Shown here piece after piece: positions 41,737 to 50,118 of a stretch of 64,000 nt of DNA. The notes below the pieces were generated by a model that was not told where the DNA came from, made no database searches, and saw only the letters and a program-made list of their open reading frames with translations. Source of the DNA: CAYRNY01 sp964425755 (GTDB lineage Bacteria > Chloroflexota > Anaerolineae > Aggregatilineales > Aggregatilineaceae); contig CAYRNY010000010.1 in assembly GCA_964425755.1 (NCBI GenBank), positions 62,001 through 126,000 of the forward strand, given 5' to 3'. How positions within the stretch are numbered: the first letter of the stretch is position 1; each line of letters opens with the position of its first letter. Position numbers and translations under genes: made by a program.

Positions 41737-42588
41737 TCACCGTGCGCCGTGTGCCTCGATCACGCCGTCCGGCCCGACCGGGACGCGCATCTCGCAGGTC
41801 AGGCAGCGCCAGCCGCCCGCCACCGGGACCAGATCCACCGCGCCGCAGCGCGGGCACTGCCATACCTCGCCCGGCGGCACCGGCCCCGTGACGGGGCTGC
41901 TCCCCGGCTTGAGCGCCCACACCAGCCGGTAGTCCACCTGCCAGGGCTGCACGTCGACGGCTTCCAGCCCCAGTTCGCCGCGCAGGATGCGCCCAAGCGC
42001 CGCATGCGACCACGTTTTGCCCGGCATCAGGCGGGCGGGCGTGCCCTGCCGGTTGGTGATCACCAGCAGTCCGCCGGGCCGCAGCACGCGCACGAGTTCA
42101 TCCAGCGCGGCACGCGGATCGGGCAAGAATTCGAGCGCTTCCAGGCAGGTCACCAGGTCGAACGTGTCGCCGGGGAAGGGCAGGCGGTCGGCGGAATGGT
42201 GCAGCAGCGTGACGCGGTCGCCGTAAGGGGCGAGCTTGTGCGCGGCGACGCGCAGCATCCGGCGGCTGAGGTCCAGCGCGATGATGCGCCCCTGGAAGTC
42301 CGGCTGTTCGAGCAGGGCCAGCGGCAGCCGCCCGGTCCCGGTGGCGACGTCCAGCACCAGCGGCGCGCGGATGTGCGGGATCGCATTCAGGATCGGGCGC
42401 GCGAGGTACTGGTGTTCCGTGACCGGGTCGTACTCCTTGATCGCGTCGTAGCGCCGCGCGTAGAGGTCGTAGAGGCCGATCACCACGCCGCGACCCAGGT
42501 ATACCCCCTCGGTTGTGACCAGCAACCACCACAACAGCGCGAAGACCCCAAACGCCGCCCCCAGCGCGAGAATCAACTCGACCAGCAT
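41737..42588 (-). CDS. Class I SAM-dependent methyltransferase with membrane anchor and zinc ribbon
   Basis: From the ATG at 42588 (AGGA upstream) the product is 283 residues. Residues 1-25 are a membrane segment, then a Rossmann methyltransferase domain (about 55-190): VLDVATGTGRLPLALLEQ (motif I), IIALDLSRRMLRVA and FDLVTCLEALEFLPDPRAALDELVRVLRPGGLLVITNRQG. The last 50 residues hold a zinc ribbon, CPRCGAVDLVPVAGGWRCLTCEM. It resembles the UbiE/type 11 methyltransferases. The joining of an anchor, a methyltransferase and a zinc ribbon is uncommon. Its target is unknown. A much longer reading from 43011 is rejected as it overlaps the LCP gene. Confidence 0.8.
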   Translation of the reverse strand: MLVELILALGAAFGVFALLWWLLVTTEGVYLGRGVVIGLYDLYARRYDAIKEYDPVTEHQYLARPILNAIPHIRAPLVLDVATGTGRLPLALLEQPDFQGRIIALDLSRRMLRVAAHKLAPYGDRVTLLHHSADRLPFPGDTFDLVTCLEALEFLPDPRAALDELVRVLRPGGLLVITNRQGTPARLMPGKTWSHAALGRILRGELGLEAVDVQPWQVDYRLVWALKPGSSPVTGPVPPGEVWQCPRCGAVDLVPVAGGWRCLTCEMRVPVGPDGVIEAHGAR

Positions 42589-42689
42589 AACGCGTCCTAT
42601 CGTGTGCCGTATCCGAAAACCGTCGCGGTTGATGATACGCGATCCGGGGACGTTGGTCGAGCGGGGAATGGAGCAGGCGCGGGTATTCC

Positions 42690-44354
42690 CTACGGCACGG
42701 TGTCGGCGCCGATCACCGGCACGTCGTGGCATTGCCCGGCGCTGGCTACGGTGGTGATCTCGCTGGAGACCCACGCGGCCTGTCCGTGTGCGTCGACGCG
42801 CCACCACGTCCCGGCAGGATTCTGCCCGGTGATCGGGAAGATGTCGTTCGGTGTGGCGGTGTCCAGGATGGCGAACGCGGTCCCCGGCCCGGCGCGCAGA
42901 TTGACCTCGGCCTTGAAGCGCAGCCAGCACGCCGCCTCGCGGATCGCGTCCGGCAGGTAATCGGCCACCGGCGCGCCGTCGAGTTCGGCTTCGGCGTTGC
43001 CGTAGACGCACGCGTTGTAGCGTTGCCCGATCTCGACGCGGAAGTCAACCGTGCGGTTTGGGTCGGGTTGGCCCACGACGTGTTCCGGCGCGACGCGCAG
43101 AATCCGCGTCAGGTCCGGCAGCGGGCTGGCTTTGGTCTGCCCGGTGTAATCGTAGATCACCGTTGCTTCGCGCCGGATCTCTCCCACGCCCGGCAGCGCA
43201 TCGACTGTGAAGCCCTCCCACGCCAGCCGGTCCGCTGCAACATACTGCAAGCCCAGGTTCCAGTACGTCGCGTCGACGAGCTCGACCGAGACCGCCGCGC
43301 GGCCTAAGCGGTTGGCGGTGGGCGGGGTCAGCACGTGTTCGACCAGCGGCAGCAGGTATTCGCGCTGCGGCAGCAGCACCTCGCGCCCGTCGTCCGGCGT
43401 GTAAGCGGTCGCGTAGTGCGTGCCAAGCTCGCCCCCGTAACGCGCGATCTGTGACGGGTCCAGCGCCAGCGCGAGCGGCACCAGCGCCAGCGCGTCCGTC
43501 AGCGCCATGTTGGTATCGACATACGCCTCAACCCAGGGCCACAGCTCATCGACGCGCGCGAAGAACCCCTCGCGTTTCATCTGCGCCCACATCGCGCGCA
43601 GCAGGTCGATCTGCCGCCGCCCCCGGTCGAGAGCGCTGGTCGTCTTGCGGCTGCGAGCGTACCACAGCGTCATGTAGGGCGAGAGCCGGTGCCGCCCGAT
43701 GCCGAGCGTGTACTCTTCCCAGTTGTCCGGGTCGCTGGCGTCCAGCGTGGGATCGCCGTCTTTGAGCCGCCAGTCCTTGACCGCACAGTCGATTGTGACC
43801 GTCAGCCCGTTCATGTGCTCGATGATCGTCATGAAGCTTTCGAAGTTCACGCGGGCGTAGTAATCCAGCTCGACCCCGAGGTTGTAGCGGAACGTGTCCT
43901 GCACGACCTTGAACCCACCGCCGGGATTCCCCGCCTCGCCGCGCGTGAAGGCCGTGTTCAGCAGGTCCATCGTGTGGTTGGGGATGTAGACGAACAGCGC
44001 GCGTGGGACGTGCCACATCGCGACGGTCCCGGCGTCCTTGTTGATCGAGACGAGGATGATCACGTCCGTGCGGCGCAGGTACAGGTCGTAGGAGTCGCTG
44101 CCCAGCACCAGCACGTTCACCAGCGCGTCGTTGTCCACCGGCAGCATCTCGACCGGCGGCGGCACAGGGAAAACGGGCGTCTGTGCGGGCGGTGTATACG
44201 TGCCGTGAAAGGGATATGTCGGCGTTGGCGACATGGTCGCGGTCGCCTGGAGCGCGTATCCCGGCGCTGCCGCGGCGAGCGCGGCGAACAGCATCACGGC
44301 GATCAGCGCCAGCGCGGTCGCGACCCACGCGCGCCGGTATCTGTGGAAGGACAT
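42690..44354 (-). CDS. LytR-CpsA-Psr (LCP) family protein with C-terminal SH3b domain
   Basis: From ATG 44354 the protein has 554 residues with an N-terminal membrane segment (7-30) and a short Pro/Thr linker. The LCP domain (about 75-300) contains VNVLVLGSDSYDLYLRRTDVIIL, MWHVPRALFVYIP, GGGFKVVQDTFRYNLGVELDYYARV and RSRKTTSALDRGRRQIDLLRAM, the family blocks with polyprenyl-phosphate-binding arginines. The end (about 480-545) looks like a bacterial SH3 (CWLRFKAEVNLRAGPGTAF). LCP enzymes move glycopolymers from lipid carriers to the cell wall. An alternative ATG at 44384 follows a -10 box so closely that it would be leaderless. A longer reading to 44969 is rejected. Confidence 0.85.
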   Translation of the reverse strand: MSFHRYRRAWVATALALIAVMLFAALAAAAPGYALQATATMSPTPTYPFHGTYTPPAQTPVFPVPPPVEMLPVDNDALVNVLVLGSDSYDLYLRRTDVIILVSINKDAGTVAMWHVPRALFVYIPNHTMDLLNTAFTRGEAGNPGGGFKVVQDTFRYNLGVELDYYARVNFESFMTIIEHMNGLTVTIDCAVKDWRLKDGDPTLDASDPDNWEEYTLGIGRHRLSPYMTLWYARSRKTTSALDRGRRQIDLLRAMWAQMKREGFFARVDELWPWVEAYVDTNMALTDALALVPLALALDPSQIARYGGELGTHYATAYTPDDGREVLLPQREYLLPLVEHVLTPPTANRLGRAAVSVELVDATYWNLGLQYVAADRLAWEGFTVDALPGVGEIRREATVIYDYTGQTKASPLPDLTRILRVAPEHVVGQPDPNRTVDFRVEIGQRYNACVYGNAEAELDGAPVADYLPDAIREAACWLRFKAEVNLRAGPGTAFAILDTATPNDIFPITGQNPAGTWWRVDAHGQAAWVSSEITTVASAGQCHDVPVIGADTVP

Positions 44355-44390
44355 GGCAGCGTTCCCCACCGGTTGGCTTCGCATAGTTTC

Positions 44391-44418
44391 AGTATAACGC
44401 GGCGGGTGGCACGGGCAA
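44391..44418 (-). promoter_or_regulatory. Candidate promoter of the LCP gene
   Basis: On the minus strand TATACT (44396-44391) with TTGCCC (44418-44413) 16 bases upstream. The start of transcription would fall at about 44384, on an in-frame ATG. Confidence 0.4.
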
Positions 44419-44467
44419 ACCAGCGCCGGGATATCGGCGTGCTGGCGGCGGCCCGTCGTTGGAACGT

Positions 44468-45265
44468 TTACGCGGCCTGCGAGAGATGCCGCAGTTGGTG
44501 CGTGTCGGTGAAGAAGGCGCGGTACGTCAGCCAGGCCGCCCCCAGCCCGGTGAACGTCGTCGCCCCGACCAGCATGTACATCACGATGATCTGCAACTGC
44601 ACGGCTTCCAGCGGCGACGCGCCCGCCAGGATCATGCCCGTCATCGCGCCCGGCAGCTTGATCAGGCCGACGGTTTTGGTCGTGTCGATGTGCGGGATCA
44701 TGGCGTTGCGCAGCGCGCGCCGGAACTGAATCTGTGACGCTTCGCGGCTGGTCGCGCCCAGCGCCAGCATCGCCTCGATCTGGTCGCGGTTGTCCAGCAG
44801 GTCGTCGGACATGCGGTTCATCACCTGGCTGGCGACCGTCATCGCGTTGCCGATCACCATGCCGCCGATGGGGATGATGTTCTCCGGCGTGTAGGCGAAC
44901 ACCCCTGCCGCGACCAGCGCGGCGAGCGTGCTCACCGATCCGAATGTGATCGCCGCCAGTGCGATCCACGTCGCGCCGGGGGTTTGCTTGCCACGCGCGC
45001 CGGATGTCTGCGCCGCGACGCCGATCATCACCACGAGCACCAGCGTGGTCCAGAGCGGGCTGTCCTGGGCGAAGACCGCGTCCAGCACGAAGCCGATTGC
45101 GACCAGCTGCACGAAACTGCGCACGGTGGCGATCGCCAGGTCGCTTTCGAGGCCGGCGCGCTGCCAGCGCGAGACGATGCCCGCCACCAGCACCAGCCCC
45201 ACGGCCAACCCGATACGTTCCAGGTCATTCAGTTGGTTCACAAGATCGCCGATCGCGTTTAGCAT
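44468..45265 (-). CDS. fetB: Iron export ABC transporter permease FetB (UPF0014)
   Basis: The 265-residue protein has about seven membrane segments and the UPF0014/FetB features: LAIATVRSFVQLVAIGFVLDAVF, VVMIGVAAQTSGARG, PENIIPIGGMVIGNAMTVASQVMNRM, ALGATSREASQIQFRRALRNAMIPHIDTTKTVGLIKLPGAMTGMILAG. FetAB exports iron and helps against oxidative stress in E. coli. The gene follows fetA by 75 bases, a gap that holds a short hairpin (45287-45309). Membership is clear; the metal transported is inferred from the E. coli proteins. Confidence 0.88.
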   Translation of the reverse strand: MLNAIGDLVNQLNDLERIGLAVGLVLVAGIVSRWQRAGLESDLAIATVRSFVQLVAIGFVLDAVFAQDSPLWTTLVLVVMIGVAAQTSGARGKQTPGATWIALAAITFGSVSTLAALVAAGVFAYTPENIIPIGGMVIGNAMTVASQVMNRMSDDLLDNRDQIEAMLALGATSREASQIQFRRALRNAMIPHIDTTKTVGLIKLPGAMTGMILAGASPLEAVQLQIIVMYMLVGATTFTGLGAAWLTYRAFFTDTHQLRHLSQAA

Positions 45266-45340
45266 AGCAGCTCCTTTGCAGTACCTGCCCGGTCATTGCT
45301 CAGCCGGGCCTGTTGTCCCGCAGCGCCTCAACCGACCGCC

Positions 45341-46147
45341 TTACGCGCCCGCTGCGGGCGTATTGTCGCCGGATTCCGTCCCGGTGTCTTTTTCGCCGGT
45401 GCCGGACCCGTCCTCGCCGTTGAACTCTTCGTCCCCGGCGGCGAACGCCAGCGCGCGCGGATCGCCGGACTCCGGGTCGAACACCTCGTCCACCGCGCCG
45501 ATCAACAGCATGCGCCCTTCGTCCAGCAGCAGCACGCGGTCACCGACGCGCTGCGCCTGCTCGACCATGTGCGATACCCACAGCATGGTGAGGCCGAGCC
45601 GCCTGCGCAGGTTGCACAGCGTCTCCTCGATGTTGTGCGTCGCGATCGGGTCGAGCGCCGAGGTCGGTTCGTCCAGCAGCAGCACGTCCGGTTCGTTGGC
45701 GAGTGCCCGCGCGATCGCGACGCGCTGCGCCTGCCCGCCGGACAGCTCGCGCGCGGATTTTTCGGCAAAGCTCGCCTCCAGCGCGACCATGTCCAGCAGT
45801 TCGCCGATGCGCTTCGGGGTCAGCGTGTCGCCGCGCAGCGATGGCCCAAACGCGATGTTTTCCGCCACCGTGCCAGGGAACATCGCCGGCTGCTGGAACA
45901 CCATCCCCACGCGCTGCCGCAGTTCGATCACGTCCAGCGTGGTGATGTCCTCGCCCTGCAAAAATACCGTTTGCGGGGCGGGGTTCTCCAGGCGGTTGAT
46001 GCAGCGCAGCAGCGATGATTTGCCGCTGCCGCTCGGACCCACCAGCATGAACATTTCGCCCGCGTCCACCGTGAAGCTGATGTCGCGGAGCACGGTCTGG
46101 TTGCCGCGATCCAGCGTCAGGCCGCGCACCTCAATCATGCTCGTCAC
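45341..46147 (-). CDS. fetA: Iron export ABC transporter ATP-binding protein FetA
   Basis: The 268-residue ATPase has Walker A GPSGSGKSS (37-45), the Q-loop VFQQP, the signature LSGGQ (135-139), Walker B LLLDEPTSALDP (156-167) and the switch His in LTMLWVSHMVEQ. An acidic, Gly/Ser-rich tail of about 30 residues follows. The GTG start at 46147 has AGGA at close spacing and overlaps the end of the preceding SagB-type gene by 17 bases, so the two are translationally coupled. With fetB downstream it forms a two-part exporter. The alternative start at 46138 would shorten it by three residues. Confidence 0.88.
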   Translation of the reverse strand: MTSMIEVRGLTLDRGNQTVLRDISFTVDAGEMFMLVGPSGSGKSSLLRCINRLENPAPQTVFLQGEDITTLDVIELRQRVGMVFQQPAMFPGTVAENIAFGPSLRGDTLTPKRIGELLDMVALEASFAEKSARELSGGQAQRVAIARALANEPDVLLLDEPTSALDPIATHNIEETLCNLRRRLGLTMLWVSHMVEQAQRVGDRVLLLDEGRMLLIGAVDEVFDPESGDPRALAFAAGDEEFNGEDGSGTGEKDTGTESGDNTPAAGA

Positions 46148-46907
46148 GCCGTTCCTGCCGTTTGCCCAGCGTCGCCATGTAGATCACCCAGGCCGCCTCG
46201 CCGTCAAGCTGCAGAATCTCGTTCATCAGGTCGTCGTCAAAGGCGGCGAGCGCGCACACCCCACAGCCGATCGGTTCCGCCGCCAGGTAAAGATTCTGGC
46301 ACACGTGGCCCGCGTCCAGCAGCAGGTAGCGGTAGCCGCGCTCGCCGTAACGCCAGGTCATGCGCTCGGTGATCGCGACCCAGATGAACGTCACGGCGCT
46401 GCGTGCGACGTGCTGCTGGTTCAGGCTGCCGCGCGTGATGCGCGCGTTCAGATCGCCTTCCAGCGGCACGCGCAGCAGGCTGTGCTTGCCGGCGATGTAA
46501 CGGTAGACGCCCGGTTCAAGCCCGGTGACGTTGTTCACCAGCAGGTACGTCTCGAAGGCGTGCCGCGCCCCCGCCGATGGCACGGTGCGCAGCGTGGCGT
46601 AACTGTCCCGCGTGGACTTGATCCCCTGCGTGCACCACAGCAGGTAGGCCAGCTCGCCCAGCGTGACCGGCTCGTTGGTGTAGTTGCGGTACGTGCGGCG
46701 CGCAGTGATCACGTCGTGCAGGTCCAGCTTATCCCGCTCGAACCCGGATGCGTCCGGCAGCGCGATCAGCGGGGCGTCGCGGTCGTAGGGCAGTTCCAGC
46801 GGCGGTTGGGGTTCGCCGCGCTGCTGCGCCGACTCGGTGCTATAGGCGTACTTGGTACGCTCGATGAACGCGCGTCCTGCGCCGGTCCAGTCGGTCCGTT
46901 CGCTCAT
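46131..46907 (-). CDS. SagB/ThcOx-type nitroreductase-fold oxidoreductase
   Basis: The 258-residue protein belongs to the flavin nitroreductase fold of the SagB/ThcOx group: LHDVITARRTYRNYTNEPVTLGELAYLLWCTQGI (about 64-98), RTVPSAGARHAFETYLLVNNVTGLEPGVYRYI, and YRYLLLDAGHVCQNLYLAAEPIGCGVCALAAFDDDLMNEIL. In peptide-toxin clusters such enzymes oxidise azolines to azoles using FMN, but stand-alone copies are common and their job is unknown. Here it is the first gene of a fetA-fetB operon, with no cyclodehydratase (YcaO) or precursor gene, so a role in redox stress or metal handling is more likely than peptide modification. Confidence 0.82.
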   Translation of the reverse strand: MSERTDWTGAGRAFIERTKYAYSTESAQQRGEPQPPLELPYDRDAPLIALPDASGFERDKLDLHDVITARRTYRNYTNEPVTLGELAYLLWCTQGIKSTRDSYATLRTVPSAGARHAFETYLLVNNVTGLEPGVYRYIAGKHSLLRVPLEGDLNARITRGSLNQQHVARSAVTFIWVAITERMTWRYGERGYRYLLLDAGHVCQNLYLAAEPIGCGVCALAAFDDDLMNEILQLDGEAAWVIYMATLGKRQERRDEHD

Positions 46908-47160
46908 GGTTCACACCGTCCTTTATGTGGCATAGACTATCATCCCACTTCAGACTCTAGCGGTGTTGTGGGGTTTTTCACAAGTGTCTGTCGCCTTGTA
47001 GGTGCCCCGATTCTACCGCGAATGGCGGCGTCGTGCCGGGCGGATGGCGCGCTTCGAAACCGGCCCTTGTCCCATTGGGGGGTGCTCGTTATCATCAGTG
47101 CTGCCGGGGATATTCAGGTTCATTCCCCTGGCAGAAGCCGCGAACGACCGAGGAAACTAT

Positions 47161-48735
47161 ATGGCACGTGACCATTTCATAACGCCCCAATCGCGCGCCT
47201 GGAACACCGCCCCACCGCTTGTTGCGTCCGACCGGGCCAGCCACCTTGCATATTGGCTCGGCATGGGCGTGATCCTGGTGGTGGCGCTGGCGCTGCGCGT
47301 GTGGGACCTGAACGCCACCGATATGTGGTCGGACGAGATGCACACGCTGCTGCGCGTCCGGCTGCCGCTGGGCAAGGCGCTCGATACGCTGCTCTACGCC
47401 GGGAACCAGACGCCGTTGTATTACCTGCTGCTGCGCGTGCTGCCCGGCGAAAGCCTGGCGTTCATTCGCGGGGTCTCGGTGATCCTGGGGATGGTAAACG
47501 TGGTGCTGCTGGGCGAGATCGTGCGGCGGCTGTATGGTAACCCGCTGTTGGGGCTGGCGCTGGGGATGCTGCTGGCGGTGCACCCGATGCACGTGGTCCT
47601 GTCGCGCACGGCGCGTTACTACACGCTGCTGATGGCGGTGGCGCTGGTGGTGACGTGGAGCTTCCTGCTGCTGGTGCGCGGGCGGCGCTCGCACACGGTA
47701 TGGGGCGTGTTCTGGATCGGCAGCGCTGCTCTGTATTTGCTGCACTACAGCGCGCTGGCGCTCCCCGCGACGCAGTTGGCGTTTTTGCTGCTGCACCGGC
47801 ACCGGTACCGCGACCTGCTGCGCGTGTGGGCCCCGCTGCAGATCATCGCAGTGCTGCCGCTGGTGGCCTGGTACGGGATACTGCTGCTGTACTGGTTCAC
47901 GCCGTACCTCAACGGTCCGCAGGAGTTTTCGTACAGCTACCTGGGCCAGAATCTTGCAGAGTACGACATCGCGATCAGCGCGTTCAACATATTGCTTGGC
48001 TTTGGCGGCAAGTGGGATTGGCTGGTGCTGCCGGGCCTGCTGGCCGGTGCGGCAGGACTCGCCGCCGGTCTGCGCGACGCCGTCGACAGTTGGCGGCAGG
48101 GCGGTACGCGCTGGTACTGGGCGCTGCTGGGGGTGGTCACGCTGGTGGTGTTGTTCGTGATGGCCTGGTTCTACGGCGGGCAGTATCGCGACCGGTATTA
48201 CATCATCTCGATGGCTGGCGTGCTGATCATGTTCGGGTTGGGCGTGCGGCAGTGGGCGCGCCCGGTCGCGCTGGCGACGCTGGCGCTGGTGATCGGCACG
48301 AGCGCGTACATCACACTGGACATGCTGGCGGCGCGCGCGTACGAACGTAGCGACTGGTCGGGCGTGGCGGACTACCTCGAAGCGCACTTCCAGCCCGGCG
48401 ACCGCGTGATCGTATCGCGCGAGCTGCTCTACGAAGTGCTGGATGAATACGTCGACGATCCGGCGATCATGGCGGCGACCGTGATGCTGGACGAATACGT
48501 CGGCATGCGCGACAACGACGAGATCGTCCAGACCGAGCCGGACGGCAGGCGCGTCTGGGTGATCTACCGCATGCGGCACGAGGACTTTCACCTGCAGGCG
48601 TGGGAGAAAAGCGACCCGCTGACCCCCGATCTCTCGCCGATATCCAACTGGCTGCTCGCGCGTGAGGAACGCATCCGCGACCGGGTCCCGTTCAACGGGA
48701 TCGAGCTGTTCCTGGTCGATGGGGTTGATCGCTGA
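47161..48735 (+). CDS. ArnT/PMT-like membrane glycosyltransferase (GT39-like)
   Basis: The ATG at 47161 follows GAGGAAACT and gives 524 residues. About ten membrane segments run to residue 430. The first loop has LRVWDLNATDMWSDEMHTLLRVRLP, where SDE matches the acidic catalytic pair in GT-C enzymes, followed by TPLYYLLLRVLPGES and PMHVVLSRTARYYTLLMAVAL as in the GT39/ArnT group. The C-terminal 100 residues are soluble. It resembles the gene at 32547 in the first 200 residues but lacks its beta-rich extension. It probably glycosylates an outer molecule; substrate unknown. Confidence 0.8.
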   Translation: MARDHFITPQSRAWNTAPPLVASDRASHLAYWLGMGVILVVALALRVWDLNATDMWSDEMHTLLRVRLPLGKALDTLLYAGNQTPLYYLLLRVLPGESLAFIRGVSVILGMVNVVLLGEIVRRLYGNPLLGLALGMLLAVHPMHVVLSRTARYYTLLMAVALVVTWSFLLLVRGRRSHTVWGVFWIGSAALYLLHYSALALPATQLAFLLLHRHRYRDLLRVWAPLQIIAVLPLVAWYGILLLYWFTPYLNGPQEFSYSYLGQNLAEYDIAISAFNILLGFGGKWDWLVLPGLLAGAAGLAAGLRDAVDSWRQGGTRWYWALLGVVTLVVLFVMAWFYGGQYRDRYYIISMAGVLIMFGLGVRQWARPVALATLALVIGTSAYITLDMLAARAYERSDWSGVADYLEAHFQPGDRVIVSRELLYEVLDEYVDDPAIMAATVMLDEYVGMRDNDEIVQTEPDGRRVWVIYRMRHEDFHLQAWEKSDPLTPDLSPISNWLLAREERIRDRVPFNGIELFLVDGVDR

Positions 48736-48780
48736 GCGCGGCGGCGGGTGACTGCTGCTGCAGCCCGGCGACTTTCGCTA

Positions 48781-48809
48781 TTGTGGTGCGACCGGGCAGG
48801 CTGTATAAT
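48781..48809 (+). promoter_or_regulatory. Promoter of the P-loop NTPase gene
   Basis: TTGTGG (48781-48786) and a perfect TATAAT (48804-48809) have 17-base spacing, leaving a leader of about 150 bases before the ATG at 48968. Confidence 0.65.
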
Positions 48810-48967
48810 TCCGCGCGCCCTGCGCAGATGCCGCCTGACTGCGGCCTGCCGGGGCAGGGATGGGCGCGGGCTGCCGCGCGGCGAACACCATCGCGTTGTC
48901 AGGTTGCCGTGTAGAAGCGCCGCCCGTGCCGTGCCGGTGCGGGGTTGCGCTGCGGGGAGTGTGCAAC

Positions 48968-50002
48968 ATGAAGAAGGTGACCCGGGGTTTCATCCTGCCC
49001 AGCGCGGCACTCGTGCTGAAGGGCAAACCGGTCAAGCAATACGAGTTCCGCGACAAGAAGCCGGAAGTGGGCGACGTGGTGTACGGCGCGATCGCGCGGC
49101 TGGGCCAGCATCGGTCGCTTGAGAACGTCTCCGGTCGCATCCACGATATCCACACCGGCACGCGCGCGCTGTTTGTCTACGGCAACCGCTACGCGCCGGA
49201 TTATTACGAAGGGCTGTTGCCCGAACATTCCGCGCCCGAAGTTGACCTGCTGGCGCGCTCCGGGCTGGTCGGCGCGGTCAAGACGCAAAACGCGCTGGTC
49301 GCCGCCCCGACGCGCGTCCGCGTGCTGGGTTACGCGGTTGACGAGACGGGCGAGGTGATCAACACGCGCCACTACCCGCTGATCAAGCCGCAGCACAGCG
49401 AAAAGAAATTCCCCCGCGCGCGCCTGATCCTGGTCGTCGGCACGGCGATGAACTCCGGCAAGAGCCAGGCCGCGTCCTCGATTTGCTGGGCGCTGACGGC
49501 GATGGGCTACAGCGTCCGCGCGAGCAAGGTCACCGGCACGGCAAGCCTGAAAGACATCCTGCACATGAATGACGCGGGCGCGAATCCGTATGCCGATTTC
49601 ACCTATTTCGGCTACCCGTCGACCTACCTGCTGCCCGAAGCCGACGTGCTGCGCATCTTCAACGACCTGGACCTGAAGTACGCCAACAACGCGCGCAATT
49701 ACTGGGTGGTCGAGCTGGCGGACGGGGTCATGCAGCGCGAGACGGCGATCCTGCTCGGTTCGGCGGCGGTCAAGGCGCGCATCCACCGCCTGATCTTCTG
49801 CGCGAACGATGCCTTTGGCGCGATCGGCGGGCTGCGCGTGCTGCGCGAGCGTTACGACCTCGTGCCGGATGCGCTATCGGGTGTGTGTTCGAGCTCGCCG
49901 TTGCACATCCGCGAGCTGTCGGCGTTCACCGACATCCCCGTGTTTAACAGCGCCTCGCCCGATCTCAACGAACTGGCGCAGATTCTCGTCGGCGCGGAGT
50001 AG
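48968..50002 (+). CDS. P-loop NTPase, SIMIBI type (dethiobiotin synthetase/DUF1611-like), function unknown
   Basis: From the ATG at 48968 (GGGGAG upstream) the protein has 344 residues. The N-terminal 140 residues form a beta-rich domain (VGDVVYGAIARLGQHRSLENVSGRIHDIHTGTRALFVYGNRYAPDYYEG), after which comes a P-loop, VVGTAMNSGKSQAASSICWAL (158-166 core), then SVRASKVTGTASLKDILHMNDAGANPYADFTYFGYPSTYLL and WVVELADGVMQRETAILL. The order P-loop, VTG/D, ADG resembles dethiobiotin synthetase and MobB-type SIMIBI NTPases, and the DUF1611 family has a comparable two-domain plan. No enzyme assignment is possible. The gene is monocistronic with its own promoter and hairpin. Confidence 0.65.
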   Translation: MKKVTRGFILPSAALVLKGKPVKQYEFRDKKPEVGDVVYGAIARLGQHRSLENVSGRIHDIHTGTRALFVYGNRYAPDYYEGLLPEHSAPEVDLLARSGLVGAVKTQNALVAAPTRVRVLGYAVDETGEVINTRHYPLIKPQHSEKKFPRARLILVVGTAMNSGKSQAASSICWALTAMGYSVRASKVTGTASLKDILHMNDAGANPYADFTYFGYPSTYLLPEADVLRIFNDLDLKYANNARNYWVVELADGVMQRETAILLGSAAVKARIHRLIFCANDAFGAIGGLRVLRERYDLVPDALSGVCSSSPLHIRELSAFTDIPVFNSASPDLNELAQILVGAE

Positions 50003-50028
50003 GTCACCGGGACGCGGGCCGGTGACCT
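50001..50028 (+). terminator. Hairpin after the P-loop NTPase gene
   Basis: AGGTCACCGG (50001-50010) and CCGGTGACCT (50019-50028) pair perfectly over 10 bp with an 8-base loop. No T-tract follows. The stem includes the stop codon. Confidence 0.45.
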
Positions 50029-50118
50029 GGCGCGGCAATTCTCCCGCCCGCGCGCCGGCTGTGGTAGACTCACGCGGCAATCGCTTTTGACCTGACACAA
50101 GGCAGGGTAAACGATCGT

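Noticed and set aside
42589..43011. N-terminal extension of the methyltransferase
   Set aside because: The added residues are Arg-rich, lie opposite the true frame of the LCP gene and have no ribosome site.
44355..44969. Extension of the LCP protein to 759 residues
   Set aside because: The added part is in another frame of fetB and passes through the LCP promoter; the signal segment starts after 44384.
46131..46907. Thiazole/oxazole-modified peptide cluster around the SagB-type gene
   Set aside because: No YcaO cyclodehydratase, E1-like or short precursor gene is adjacent; the partners are an iron exporter.
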